Positions 34,523 through 43,771 of a stretch of 64,000 bases of DNA are shown piece after piece. The notes under the pieces were generated by a model that searched no databases, was not told where the DNA came from, and saw nothing but the letters and a program-made list of their open reading frames with translations. Each line of letters opens with the position of its first letter. Positions within the stretch are counted from its first letter, which is position 1. The DNA comes from CAYMMX01 sp964391675 (GTDB taxonomy: Bacteria > Cyanobacteriota > Vampirovibrionia > Gastranaerophilales > Gastranaerophilaceae): assembly GCA_964391675.1 (NCBI GenBank), contig CAYMMX010000003.1:1-64000 (forward strand), written 5' to 3'. The translations under genes were made by a program, and so were the position numbers.

Positions 34523-35008
34523 ATGGAGAATGAAATCAGTCAAAACTTTTTAGCATTTTATTTAAATAAAAAAAATTATGCTTTCCCGATTTTAAAAGTC
34601 AATGAAGTAATTGTAATGCCTGAAATTACTCCAATGCCAAAAACACCGGAATATATGAAAGGCGTTATTAACTTAAGAGGTCTAATTATACCCATTATAG
34701 ACTTAAGATTAGCTCTTAATATGGAAAAAGTTGAATATGATAAGCAAACTTGTGTAATTATAGTAAAAATGCAAATTAAAAATCAGGAAAAAATGGTTGG
34801 ATTTATAGTTGATTGTGTTTCTGAAGTTTTCGAGATACTCTCATCAGAAATAGAAAACCCTCCCCATTATGGTGAAAAATTAGATAATGAATTTTTAAGA
34901 GGTATCGGGAAAGTTAAAAACAGAATAATCATGCTTTTAGATATCGATAAGATATTATCAAAAAACGATACTGAGTTGTTTGTAAACTGTGAACTAGAAA
35001 CAGTGTAA
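34523..35008 (+). CDS. cheW: CheW-like coupling protein 2
   Basis: This is a full CheW domain of 161 aa with the canonical loop KGVINLRGLIIPIIDLRLAL and MVGFIVDCVSEVFEI. ATGGAGTTT gives a ribosome site 5 nt upstream. It sits between CheW 1 and the receptor, forming a compact sensory operon whose kinase must be encoded elsewhere. Confidence 0.92.
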   Translation: MENEISQNFLAFYLNKKNYAFPILKVNEVIVMPEITPMPKTPEYMKGVINLRGLIIPIIDLRLALNMEKVEYDKQTCVIIVKMQIKNQEKMVGFIVDCVSEVFEILSSEIENPPHYGEKLDNEFLRGIGKVKNRIIMLLDIDKILSKNDTELFVNCELETV

Positions 35009-35043
35009 TAGATAAGTTGTATAAAAAAGAAAGAGGTAAAAGT

Positions 35044-36615
35044 ATGGAATGGTTTAAAGAATTAAAAGTTTCACACAAATTGTATTTATTAGTGGCAATA
35101 GCGTCTGTATTTATTTTACTGACAAGTATTGTCGGCTATTCATTCAATGCAAAAGCATCAAAAAGTTTGGAAATAATGTATAAAGATAATCTGGTTGCAA
35201 TTGAATCATTAGGAGATATTCGAGGAAATTTAATGCGTGCACTAGCAGATAGCTTAAATCTTATGCAAAATACAACTCCTGCAGAAACTGCTGCATTGAC
35301 TGAGGATATTAAAAAAATGCGAACAGAAAATGCTGAATTATTTGAAAGATTCTTAAAAACTAATCCAACTCAAGAACAAATAAACACCCTTGATGCAATA
35401 AAACAAGTCCGGATTGATTATTGGTTAATAATGGACAAGGCACTAATCTTAGCGAAAGCAAATAAAGATGCACAAGCTTACAATTTATACAAATCGAATT
35501 CAACAAATGAGAGAGAATATAGAGGAACTGTCTTAAGTTTAATGAAACAACAGAAAGAATCTTCAAAAAAATTATTTGAAGACAATCAAAGAGCAACTCA
35601 AACTGCAAATATTTTACTAATTTTAATCGGTTTTGCAGCATTAGGTTTAATGATCTCGTTAGGAATGATTATAGCAAATGCCATTACAAAACCTATTCAA
35701 CAAGCAATAGGAGAATTAACAACAGGAAGCTCTGAAGTTTCTGCAGCATCATCTCAGGTTGAAGCTGCGAGTCAATCCTTAGCAGAAGGAACAACAGAAC
35801 AAGCCGCATCAATCCAAGAAACATCCTCAACACTCGAAGAAACATCCTCAATGGTACAACAGAATAATGAAAACACAAAACAAGCAGCCGTAATGGCTAA
35901 AAATGCAAAGACTTTTGCTGATAAAAGCGCTAAAGAAATGGCTACAATGATGATATCAATGACTGACTTAAAACAATCGAGCAATGAAATCGCTAAAATT
36001 ATTAAAGTTATTGATGAAATTGCATTCCAAACAAATTTATTATCTTTGAATGCGGCTGTTGAAGCAGCAAGAGCAGGTGATGCCGGTAAAGGCTTTGCTG
36101 TTGTAGCAGAAGAAGTAAGAAATTTAGCCCAAAGAAGCGCTCAAGCAGCTAAAGATACAGCTTCTATAATAGAAAATAATATTTCGTTATCAGAAGAAAG
36201 TGCAAAAATAGCAAAAGAAGTTAATGAATCCTTAACACAAATTGATGAAGAATCAAAAAAAGTAAGTGAATTATTAGAAGAAATTTCAACGGCAACAGAA
36301 GAACAGGCAAGAGGTATTAACGAAATCAATAAAGCAATTCAACAAATGGAAGAAGTAATGCAGTCAAACTCTGCAACTGCGGATGAAAGTGCTGCGGCTT
36401 CTCGTGAACTTGCCAGCCAAGCCGTTAACGTTAATGAAATCGTACGTTCACTAATTAAATTGGTAGAAGGTGCAAATGCAGTCAATACAAACAATCAACT
36501 GCTAATTAATAATGTAAGAAGAAATCATACTGCTAATAAAATTAATTCTAATCCTCAAAAAGCAATAACCAAAAAACAAGGGCCGGAAAACGTAATTCCT
36601 TTGAATGATTTTTAA
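35044..36615 (+). CDS. Methyl-accepting chemotaxis protein
   Basis: TM1 (about 12-33) is followed by a four-helix-bundle sensor with mostly periplasmic residues 34-188, and TM2 (189-213). A degenerate HAMP-like linker and the MCP signalling domain come next, with the conserved tip IDEIAFQTNLLSLNAAVEAA and GFAVVAEEVRNLAQRS near 320-365. Gln/Glu-rich flanks hold methylation sites. A TTG at 35017 is in frame, but AAGAGGTAAAAGT before ATG 35044 fixes the start. No CheR-docking pentapeptide is present (it ends VIPLNDF). A perfect terminator follows. Confidence 0.93.
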   Translation: MEWFKELKVSHKLYLLVAIASVFILLTSIVGYSFNAKASKSLEIMYKDNLVAIESLGDIRGNLMRALADSLNLMQNTTPAETAALTEDIKKMRTENAELFERFLKTNPTQEQINTLDAIKQVRIDYWLIMDKALILAKANKDAQAYNLYKSNSTNEREYRGTVLSLMKQQKESSKKLFEDNQRATQTANILLILIGFAALGLMISLGMIIANAITKPIQQAIGELTTGSSEVSAASSQVEAASQSLAEGTTEQAASIQETSSTLEETSSMVQQNNENTKQAAVMAKNAKTFADKSAKEMATMMISMTDLKQSSNEIAKIIKVIDEIAFQTNLLSLNAAVEAARAGDAGKGFAVVAEEVRNLAQRSAQAAKDTASIIENNISLSEESAKIAKEVNESLTQIDEESKKVSELLEEISTATEEQARGINEINKAIQQMEEVMQSNSATADESAAASRELASQAVNVNEIVRSLIKLVEGANAVNTNNQLLINNVRRNHTANKINSNPQKAITKKQGPENVIPLNDF

Positions 36616-36633
36616 AAATTAATGTCACTAATA

Positions 36634-36675
36634 CCTACCTGTATATGTCCCTAAAATACAGGTAGGCTTTTTATT
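36634..36675 (+). terminator. Terminator of the chemotaxis operon
   Basis: CCTACCTGTAT (36634-36644) and ATACAGGTAGG (36656-36666) are perfect 11-bp arms followed by CTTTTTATTT. Confidence 0.92.
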
Positions 36676-36688
36676 TATCGGAAAAATT

Positions 36689-36931
36689 ATGGATAAGCAG
36701 CCTGGATTACAATTAGCAAAAAAATTTGTTGAATTATCAATATTAATGAGTAATGATAAAAAATTTTTACTGCCTATTTATGATAAAAACAATAAACATC
36801 AAACTGTATTATATAAGGCCATATCAGAACTTAAAAAGGAAGGAATAATTAATGTTAATTCGACTCAAGAAGGGGCAATGGTAATTACATTTAGAAACAA
36901 AGTACGTAAAAAAGCATTCGATAACTTTTAA
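36689..36931 (+). CDS. Small winged-helix-like hypothetical protein, 80 aa
   Basis: The second half, VLYKAISELKKEGIINVNSTQEGAMVITFRN, has the helix-turn-strand pattern of a winged helix, and the first half is helical (LAKKFVELSILMSND). It starts only 14 nt after the chemotaxis terminator, so it probably depends on read-through or an internal promoter. The ribosome site is weak (CGGAAAAATT). No known family. Confidence 0.6.
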   Translation: MDKQPGLQLAKKFVELSILMSNDKKFLLPIYDKNNKHQTVLYKAISELKKEGIINVNSTQEGAMVITFRNKVRKKAFDNF

Positions 36932-36999
36932 CCATAAAGCTAATTTTAAATTCTTATAATGTTATTTAATATATATTTATGTATTTAGGAGTTAATTAA

Positions 37000-37413
37000 A
37001 TGAAGAAAAAAGTTCTATTTTTATGTCCCGGTAATTCTTGTCAATCACAAATAGCCGAAGGCTTATTAAAACATTTCTACGGAAGCGAATATGAAGTATT
37101 TTCCGCAGGACTAAATCCCATTGATATTAATAAAAATGCAATTGAAGTTATGAAAGAAATCGGAATTGATATTTCTCAAAATAAAACTAATCATATTAAT
37201 GATTTTTTAAATCAAAACTTTGACATAATAATTACTTTCTGTAGCAACAAAGAAATAAAATCATCTCCTTTTTTATCAAAAGCTTTAACTTATAATTGGA
37301 GTTTGTATAATCCGGCGGAAGGGATTGAAACACAAAAAGATTTACTAAAAGCATTGAGAGAACTTAGAGATAACTTGAAACAAAAAATTATTGAACACTT
37401 CAAACCTTATTAG
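37000..37413 (+). CDS. LMW-phosphatase/ArsC-fold protein lacking catalytic Arg and Asp
   Basis: The protein aligns with low-molecular-weight tyrosine phosphatases and thioredoxin-coupled arsenate reductases: VLFLCPGNSCQSQIAEGLL at residues 5-23, then FSAGLNP and IDISQNKTNHIND. The P-loop keeps Cys9 but the invariant Arg (CX5R) is Gln15. The general-acid DP motif reads YNPAEG, with Asn near 104. The two extra redox cysteines of ArsC are not both present. It is therefore likely inactive as a phosphatase and may bind rather than cleave. AGGAG precedes the ATG. Confidence 0.85.
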   Translation: MKKKVLFLCPGNSCQSQIAEGLLKHFYGSEYEVFSAGLNPIDINKNAIEVMKEIGIDISQNKTNHINDFLNQNFDIIITFCSNKEIKSSPFLSKALTYNWSLYNPAEGIETQKDLLKALRELRDNLKQKIIEHFKPY

Positions 37414-37418
37414 TTCTA

Positions 37419-37447
37419 CAAGATTATTTAATTTAAATAACCTTGTA
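37419..37447 (+). terminator. Inverted repeat after the ArsC-fold gene
   Basis: ACAAGATTATTT and AAATAACCTTGT pair around AATTT with one mismatch. No long T run, so termination is uncertain. Confidence 0.45.
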
Positions 37448-37512
37448 CACTAGCACTTATATATGCTATTATAAAAAGAGAACTTTATTGTTTTTTATAT
37501 TAGGAGAGGATT

Positions 37513-39834
37513 ATGATAATTAAAGATTTGGCGGATGAATGCAAATGCACAGGATGTTCAGCATGCGTCTCAATTTGTCCTACTAAAGCAATAACTTTAG
37601 TAGAAAATGAAGAGGGATTTAAATATCCGACTATAGATGAAAATTTATGTACCAATTGCGGTTTATGTAAAACTGTATGCTATATCAATAATGAAATTCA
37701 CACTAATACAGACTCTCCTGCATGCTATGCTGCAGCCGCTAATGACGAAATAAGAACCATAAGCACTTCTGGAGGTATATTTACTCTTTTGGCAGAATTT
37801 ATTCTGGAAAAAGGAGGATATGTTTTTGGTGCGGCTTATGATGAAAACTGGAACCTAAGTCATATTTTTGTAGATAATAAAGAAGATTTAAATAAATTAC
37901 GCGGATCTAAATATTTTCAAAGCAATATGAATAATTGTTTTTCTAAGGTAAAAGAATTATTGAATAAGAACAGTCAGGTTTTATTTTCAGGGACTCCTTG
38001 TCAAATTGCGGGCCTAAAATTATTTCTTAAAAAAGATTATGAAAATCTTATTTGTGTTGATATACTTTGTCATGGAGTTCCATCTTATAAGGTAGTTAAC
38101 AAATTTTTAACAGAAAAATACGATATCAGTAAAATTAAAAATATTGCTTTTCGTGATAAAACCCAAACAGGATGGAGTGGTGCTACTATGGCAGTCTCAT
38201 TAACTTTCAGTGATGGGAAAGTAATAAATGATAAAGATTTTTATACAGGTTTTTTAAACAACTTATTTTTAAGAAAATGTTGCGGAACTTGTGATTTTGC
38301 AAGACCTCAAAGACAAGGAGATATAACCATTGGTGATTTTTGGGGGATTGAAAAAATTGTCAGTTACTTCAATGATCAAAAAGGTATATCAATAATTTTA
38401 GTAAATAATTCAAAAGGACATGCCCTATTTGGAGAGATAAGAAGAAAATTTTCCAAAATAGAAGAAGTTCCGCTTTTTAAAGCACTAAAAAGTGGAAACG
38501 GTGTTTTAAGTGTTCCTTCCCAACACAATCCGAATAGAAATTATTTCTTTGAATTACTATCAAAAAAATCTTTTAAAACTTCATTGGACTATGCTCTTAA
38601 AGGCAAATATGATGTAGCAATAGTAGGTAGTGGGTTTTCATTGAATTATGGTGCAATATTAACAAATTATGCAATATATTCTATTATAAAGGATATGGGT
38701 TATTCCGTTTTAATGATTGATAAACCTAAATTTGTGCTTAACGGATCACCCGATTTAAATTTATATTCACAAAATGTATATTCAGATAACCCTGCCAGAC
38801 AATTCATGAAAAAACATATGAATTTAAGCAAAATATATAACACAACAACTGAAATAAAAGAATTAAATGAAAAATGCGATATTTTTATTGTACCATCTGA
38901 TCAAGTATGGAATAATTTATACTTTAATAAACAAAATGGTACAGGTAATTATTTTTATTTGGATTTTGTTAACGATAATAAGAAAAAAATTGCATATGCG
39001 AGCTCATTTGGTTATGATTACTGGCATGGTAATTATAATTCAACAATTGAACCGGGATATTTCTTATCAAAATTTGATAATATATCCGTTAGAGAAAAAT
39101 CCGGTGTAGATGTTCTAAAAAACACTTTTGGACTTAGTGCAACACATGTTTTAGATCCTGTTTTTTGTGCAGATAAAGAAATATACCTAAATTTAATAGA
39201 TAATTCTAATGTTACAATCCCGGATAAAAAGTATATTTTTACATACACTCTTGCTCCAAATGCAATCTTAAGAGATACTATCGTTGGATTTAAAAATAAA
39301 ACAAAAATGGAAGCAATAAATGCCTTAGCTTTTCATTCAATCAATGTGGACAAGGCTATGCTAAATCTTGATAACATGGTTACAGCATTACCTGCCGAAG
39401 ACTTTTTATCCTATATTAAAAACTCTGAACTTGTTGTAACAAATTCCTTTCATGCAGTTTGCTTTTCAATAATTTTGGGTAAAAGGTTTGTATGTTTGCC
39501 ATATCAAAGTAATGGTGCATCAAGGTTTATTTCCATATTAGAACTTCTTGGTTTAACAGACAGGATTATAAAAGGTCCTGAAGATATTAATGAAAAGTTT
39601 ATATCAGAAGAAATTAACTATACAAAAATAAATAAAATACTTGATGAACAGAAAAAACATTCACTTAATTGGCTTAAAAACGCTTTGGAATCAGAAAAGT
39701 CAAAAACTATTTCTTCATACAATGTTTTAGACTCAAGAATTCAAGAATTAATGATACATAATCAATTTCTTGAAGGCAATATTAAGACTTTATTAAATAA
39801 AGTTACGGAACTTGAAAAAAAGATTAATACTTAA
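37513..39834 (+). CDS. Fusion: ferredoxin/FrhB-like oxidoreductase plus polysaccharide pyruvyltransferase
   Basis: Residues 10-60 hold two 4Fe-4S motifs (CTGCSACVSICP, CTNCGLCKTVC). Residues about 65-330 are an F420-hydrogenase beta-like (FrhB) domain with CCGTCDFARPQRQGDITIGDFWG. From about 365 a PS_pyruv_trans domain begins (YDVAIVGSGFSLNYGAILTNYAI) and includes VTNSFHAVCFSIILGKRF. A short C-terminal coiled coil (735-773) ends the protein. Pyruvyltransferases add pyruvate ketals to cell-surface glycans. The FrhB half may reduce a cofactor or sugar, but its partner is unknown. AGGAGAGG sets the start. It is a single-gene unit, 773 aa. Confidence 0.88.
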   Translation: MIIKDLADECKCTGCSACVSICPTKAITLVENEEGFKYPTIDENLCTNCGLCKTVCYINNEIHTNTDSPACYAAAANDEIRTISTSGGIFTLLAEFILEKGGYVFGAAYDENWNLSHIFVDNKEDLNKLRGSKYFQSNMNNCFSKVKELLNKNSQVLFSGTPCQIAGLKLFLKKDYENLICVDILCHGVPSYKVVNKFLTEKYDISKIKNIAFRDKTQTGWSGATMAVSLTFSDGKVINDKDFYTGFLNNLFLRKCCGTCDFARPQRQGDITIGDFWGIEKIVSYFNDQKGISIILVNNSKGHALFGEIRRKFSKIEEVPLFKALKSGNGVLSVPSQHNPNRNYFFELLSKKSFKTSLDYALKGKYDVAIVGSGFSLNYGAILTNYAIYSIIKDMGYSVLMIDKPKFVLNGSPDLNLYSQNVYSDNPARQFMKKHMNLSKIYNTTTEIKELNEKCDIFIVPSDQVWNNLYFNKQNGTGNYFYLDFVNDNKKKIAYASSFGYDYWHGNYNSTIEPGYFLSKFDNISVREKSGVDVLKNTFGLSATHVLDPVFCADKEIYLNLIDNSNVTIPDKKYIFTYTLAPNAILRDTIVGFKNKTKMEAINALAFHSINVDKAMLNLDNMVTALPAEDFLSYIKNSELVVTNSFHAVCFSIILGKRFVCLPYQSNGASRFISILELLGLTDRIIKGPEDINEKFISEEINYTKINKILDEQKKHSLNWLKNALESEKSKTISSYNVLDSRIQELMIHNQFLEGNIKTLLNKVTELEKKINT

Positions 39835-39924
39835 ACCTCTATTTATAACTGTAATCATGGATATTTCAAATACTACATCATTAGTATTATTGACATGACA
39901 TGTTTTTGGAATTATAATTAAAAA

Positions 39925-40132
39925 ACTACTTTCAGGAAAGCAGGGTGAGTGGGGCGTTATAAATTTGGCCTTTATTCCAGAGATATTCGTTTTCACAAGT
40001 CCCTCACTGGTCCGCAGCCGTGTCCTCTTTTGCAGGTTTAAAATTTAAAGCGTGTAAAATGACCTCACGAAACAGTTAAATTATTCATTTAAATAAACTT
40101 ATACAGTGAGAATAGTCGGAATGCTGAAGCGT
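39925..40132 (+). ncRNA. Cobalamin riboswitch-like aptamer
   Basis: TTTCA (39930-39934) pairs with TGAAG (40125-40129), then GGAAA, GCA pairing with TGC, and GGGTG with AAGTCCC. The core continues ACTGGTCCGCAGCCGTG, matching the family GCnGnCCCGCnACTGT, and the 3' side has AGTCGGAATGC in place of the B12 box. The span of about 205 nt is normal for the family. It lies 150 nt before nrdD. A CCTAAT/ATTAGG hairpin just before the nrdD ribosome site may be part of the switch. Confidence 0.75.
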
Positions 40133-40282
40133 AGAAAGAGTTAAGGACAAATTTGTTTTTAACAGTGTAAACCTCGAGACAGGAGATTTGGGTACGTGAG
40201 ATTTTATTTTTTAGCATGGTGTATTTAGCACAGCGGTTTTGTTTACCCTAATTTCCCGAAAATATTAGGAAAAGGAGAAGAA

Positions 40283-42418
40283 ATGGAAAAGGTCGTTAAA
40301 AGAGACGGGAAAATTGTAGAATTTAATTCTGAAAAAATTACAAATGCAATTGAAAAAGCTGCAAATGTTACAAAAGAATTTGACAAAACTACTGCAAAAA
40401 ATCTTACGGAAAAAGTTGTTGAACTTACTCAGCATTTAGTTGAGAAAAAAAGTGAAAATTTAAAAGCTGCATCTATCGAAGAAATTCAAGATATTGTAGA
40501 ATATATCTTATTATCTTCTGATTATAAAAAAACAGCCAAATCATATGTTATATATCGTGAACAACAATCAAAACTAAGAGATTTTACACAAAATGCAAAT
40601 GTAAATATGGTTGATGATTATTTAAAACAACTTGATTGGGAAGTTAATGAAAACTCGAATATGACGTATTCAATTCAAGGGTTAAATAATTACATATCTT
40701 CTCATATCAGTAAAAATTACTGGTTAAGTAAAATTTATTCGAACGAAATTAAAGAAGCTCATGCAAATGGTGATTTTCACATTCATGATTTAAATATGCT
40801 ATCTGTTTATTGTGTAGGATGGGACCTTAAAGACTTACTTACACAAGGCTTTACCGGTGTTCAAGGCAAAGTCCAATGTTCACCGGCAAAACATTTTAGA
40901 ACAGCATTAGGGCAAGTTGTTAATTTTTTGTACACAATGCAAGGCGAAGCAACAGGAGCTCAAGCTTTTTCTAATTTTGACACGCTTTTAGCTCCATTTA
41001 TAAGATATGACAAATTAGAGTATAAGCAAGTTAAACAAGCAATGCAGGAATTTATTTTTAATCTTAATGTTCCTACAAGAACTGGTTTTCAAACACCGTT
41101 CACAAATATAACAATGGATTTGACTGTCCCAAGCTATTATGCAGATCAAAATGTTATTATCGGTGGAGAACCGATGGAAGAAACTTATGGTGAATTCCAA
41201 GAAGAAATGAATATGCTAAACAAAGCCTATTTTGAAGTAATGATGCAAGGGGATGCAACAGGACAAGTATTTACATTTCCTATTCCGACTTATAATATTA
41301 CAAAAGATTTTAACTGGGATAATCCTGAACTAGAAGGATTATGGGAAATGTCTGCAAAATACGGTATTCCTTATTTTTCAAACTTTATAAACTCAGATAT
41401 GAATCCTGAAGATGCACGTTCTATGTGCTGTCGTTTAAGAATAGATAACAGAGAACTTGAATATAGAGGCGGAGGTCTTTTCGGCTCAAATCCTTTAACA
41501 GGATCAATTGGAGTTGTAACAATGAATCTTCCTAGAATGGCTTTCATTGCTAAAAATGAACAAGATTTCTTTAATATTTTATCTGGAAAAATGAATTTGG
41601 CTAAGGAAAGCTTGGAAAAGAAAAGAAAAGTATTAGAAAACTTTACGGAAAAAGATTTATACCCATATACTAAATATTACTTAAGAGATATAAAAACAAG
41701 AAACGGTTCGTATTGGAAAAATCATTTTTCAACAATCGGTCTTGTTGGAATGAACGAAGCTTGTGTTAACCTAATAGGAGAAGGCATAGGCGATGAAATG
41801 GGAAGAAATTTTGCTCTAAAGGTTATGGATTTTATGAGAGCAAAAATAGTTGAATTCCAAAAAGAAACCGGACATAATTATAATTTGGAAGCAACACCTG
41901 CAGAAGGAACTTCTTATCGTTTAGCTAAAATGGATAAAGAAAAGCTTGTATCAGTTAAATGTGCAAATGATGAAGATTATTATGAAAAAGGAGCTAAACC
42001 TTTTTATACAAATTCTACGCAACTTCCTGTAAATTATACAGAAGATATTTTCGAAGTATTAGATCATCAAGATGACCTGCAAACTAAATATACAGGCGGT
42101 ACTGTTGTTCATATTTATGCAGGTGAAAGAATTCATGATATAAAAATAATGAAAAATCTGGTTAAGAAAATATGCAACAATTATAAATTACCATATTTTA
42201 CTTTTTCTCCAACTTTTAGCACATGCCCTAATCATGGATATATAGCAGGGGAACACTTCGCATGTCCAAAATGCGGAGATGATTGTGAAGTATTCTCAAG
42301 AGTTGTAGGTTATATAAGACCTGTAAGGCAATGGAATGAAGGTAAAAAAGCAGAGTTTAAAACCAGAAAAAACTTTGTAATACAAGAAAATAAAGTTTGT
42401 TCTCCCTGCCAAAAATAA
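40283..42418 (+). CDS. nrdD: Anaerobic ribonucleoside-triphosphate reductase
   Basis: An N-terminal ATP-cone (VVKRDGKIVEFNSEKITNAIEKA) is followed by the class III catalytic barrel (LRIDNRELEYRGGGLFGSNPLTGSIGVV). The zinc site is CPNHGYIAGEHFACPKCGDDC, and the glycyl-radical region RVVGYIRPVRQW is near the C-terminus. It makes deoxynucleotides without oxygen. AAAGGAGAAG precedes the ATG. Its leader carries the cobalamin-riboswitch-like element, consistent with repression when a B12-dependent reductase can take over. Confidence 0.97.
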   Translation: MEKVVKRDGKIVEFNSEKITNAIEKAANVTKEFDKTTAKNLTEKVVELTQHLVEKKSENLKAASIEEIQDIVEYILLSSDYKKTAKSYVIYREQQSKLRDFTQNANVNMVDDYLKQLDWEVNENSNMTYSIQGLNNYISSHISKNYWLSKIYSNEIKEAHANGDFHIHDLNMLSVYCVGWDLKDLLTQGFTGVQGKVQCSPAKHFRTALGQVVNFLYTMQGEATGAQAFSNFDTLLAPFIRYDKLEYKQVKQAMQEFIFNLNVPTRTGFQTPFTNITMDLTVPSYYADQNVIIGGEPMEETYGEFQEEMNMLNKAYFEVMMQGDATGQVFTFPIPTYNITKDFNWDNPELEGLWEMSAKYGIPYFSNFINSDMNPEDARSMCCRLRIDNRELEYRGGGLFGSNPLTGSIGVVTMNLPRMAFIAKNEQDFFNILSGKMNLAKESLEKKRKVLENFTEKDLYPYTKYYLRDIKTRNGSYWKNHFSTIGLVGMNEACVNLIGEGIGDEMGRNFALKVMDFMRAKIVEFQKETGHNYNLEATPAEGTSYRLAKMDKEKLVSVKCANDEDYYEKGAKPFYTNSTQLPVNYTEDIFEVLDHQDDLQTKYTGGTVVHIYAGERIHDIKIMKNLVKKICNNYKLPYFTFSPTFSTCPNHGYIAGEHFACPKCGDDCEVFSRVVGYIRPVRQWNEGKKAEFKTRKNFVIQENKVCSPCQK

Positions 42419-42431
42419 TAAGGTAAAAAAA

Positions 42432-43118
42432 ATGTTAATCGGAGGATTACAAAAAAGTTCACTAATTGATTATCCGGGTAAAATATCAGCTATAATTTTT
42501 ACACAAGGTTGTAATTTTAGATGCCCCTATTGTCATAATCCGGAAATTATTAAACAAGATAGCGCGACAGCTTTAGCTGTCGCGCCTATTTTAGATTTTT
42601 TAAACACCCGCAAGGGTAAACTGGACGGAGTTGTAATCACAGGTGGAGAACCTACGTTACAAAACGATTTGCCTGAATTTATAAAACAAATTAAAAATAT
42701 GGGTTTTGATATAAAATTAGATACAAACGGGACAAATCCCAAAATGTTAAAACAGCTTATTGAGACTAAATTATTAGACTATGTAGCAATGGATATAAAA
42801 GCACCAATTTCTAAATATAAACAAGTTGTATGCGCTAATGTAAATACTGAAAACATTTTACAAAGCATAAATATATTAGAAAATTCAAATATTGAACATG
42901 AATATAGAACTACTGTTGTGTCTTCACAACTTAGTTTAACAGATTTTGAACAAATTTCAGAAATCATTAAAGGCAGTGATAAATATTATCTTCAAAAATT
43001 TATTCCGACCAAAACTCTAGATAATTCTTTTATGAATGCAAAAACTTATTCTGATGAAGAATTTGAATTTGTCATAAATAAATTAAAAACTCATATCAAA
43101 ACGGTAGAGCTCAGATAA
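42432..43118 (+). CDS. nrdG: Anaerobic ribonucleotide reductase activating protein
   Basis: The radical-SAM signature CNFRCPYCHNPEI (CX3CX2C) is near residue 30, followed by GVVITGGEPTLQ. The enzyme installs the glycyl radical on NrdD. It starts 13 nt after nrdD with AAGGTAAA. Between CHNPEI and the GGEPT motif lies an 11-bp perfect, GC-rich palindrome encoding DSATALAVAP, in a region that varies among homologues. Confidence 0.95.
   Translation: MLIGGLQKSSLIDYPGKISAIIFTQGCNFRCPYCHNPEIIKQDSATALAVAPILDFLNTRKGKLDGVVITGGEPTLQNDLPEFIKQIKNMGFDIKLDTNGTNPKMLKQLIETKLLDYVAMDIKAPISKYKQVVCANVNTENILQSINILENSNIEHEYRTTVVSSQLSLTDFEQISEIIKGSDKYYLQKFIPTKTLDNSFMNAKTYSDEEFEFVINKLKTHIKTVELR
42562..42585. repeat. 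GC-rich palindrome inside nrdG
   Basis: GCGCGACAGCT (42562-42572), a 2-nt loop, and AGCTGTCGCGC (42575-42585) form a perfect hairpin, strikingly GC-rich for this genome. Confidence 0.9.
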
Positions 43119-43257
43119 AATCGAAATAAAAAGTATTTTATAAATATTATATTTTTTAATTGTAAACATTTTGTAATAATAAATGACTTTTTTCTAAAGA
43201 TAATTAAAACATTTACCGATAAATATATTGTGAGCGAAAAAGAATAGGAGAAAAAAT

Positions 43258-43632
43258 ATGTCATCTATTAATCCAATTAATGTAAATACCCAAGGGATAG
43301 GAAATGCTTATGGATATGGTGTAGCAAAAGAAAAAACTGAAGATAAAAAAGCAACCGAAAAAGAAATAAAAACAGGCGAACATAAATCTCCTGTATCAGC
43401 CGATGAAGTTTTAAACTTTATGGCTCAATCATCTGTATCAGTAGCTCCAAAAACAAGTGTAGACCCTTCAAAATATGTTGATAGCGCAAGTGCAGAAAGA
43501 ATCGCCGGATTTATGTCACAATTCGAAGATATAGTTGCAGCTAACTTAACTGCTATTTCATCAGAATTCCCTGAAATGTCTGATGCCGGAAAACAAGCTC
43601 TTGCTCTCGCTCAAGTTAACAAAGAAATTTAG
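43258..43632 (+). CDS. Hypothetical Ala/Ser-rich protein, 124 aa
   Basis: I do not recognise this protein. It has a disordered N-terminus (SSINPINVNTQGIGNAYGYG), a Lys/Glu-rich linker and a helical C-terminus (ASAERIAGFMSQFEDIVAAN). There is no signal peptide, membrane segment or cysteine. GGAGAAAAA is the ribosome site and a strong terminator follows at once, so it is a stand-alone gene that looks well expressed. Confidence 0.72.
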   Translation: MSSINPINVNTQGIGNAYGYGVAKEKTEDKKATEKEIKTGEHKSPVSADEVLNFMAQSSVSVAPKTSVDPSKYVDSASAERIAGFMSQFEDIVAANLTAISSEFPEMSDAGKQALALAQVNKEI

Positions 43633-43655
43633 TGTTTATAAATATACAACCCCAC

Positions 43656-43690
43656 AAAAGAGATACCTAATTATAGGTATCTCTTTTATT
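43656..43690 (+). terminator. Terminator of the 124-aa gene
   Basis: AAAAGAGATACCTA and TAGGTATCTCTTTT pair perfectly around a 4-nt loop. Confidence 0.92.
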
Positions 43691-43771
43691 TTGTATTTAC
43701 GCACAGTCTAAATGCAATAATATTTTGTTCTTGGTAAAATTGAATTAAGCAAAATTTTAATTGAGGATAAG

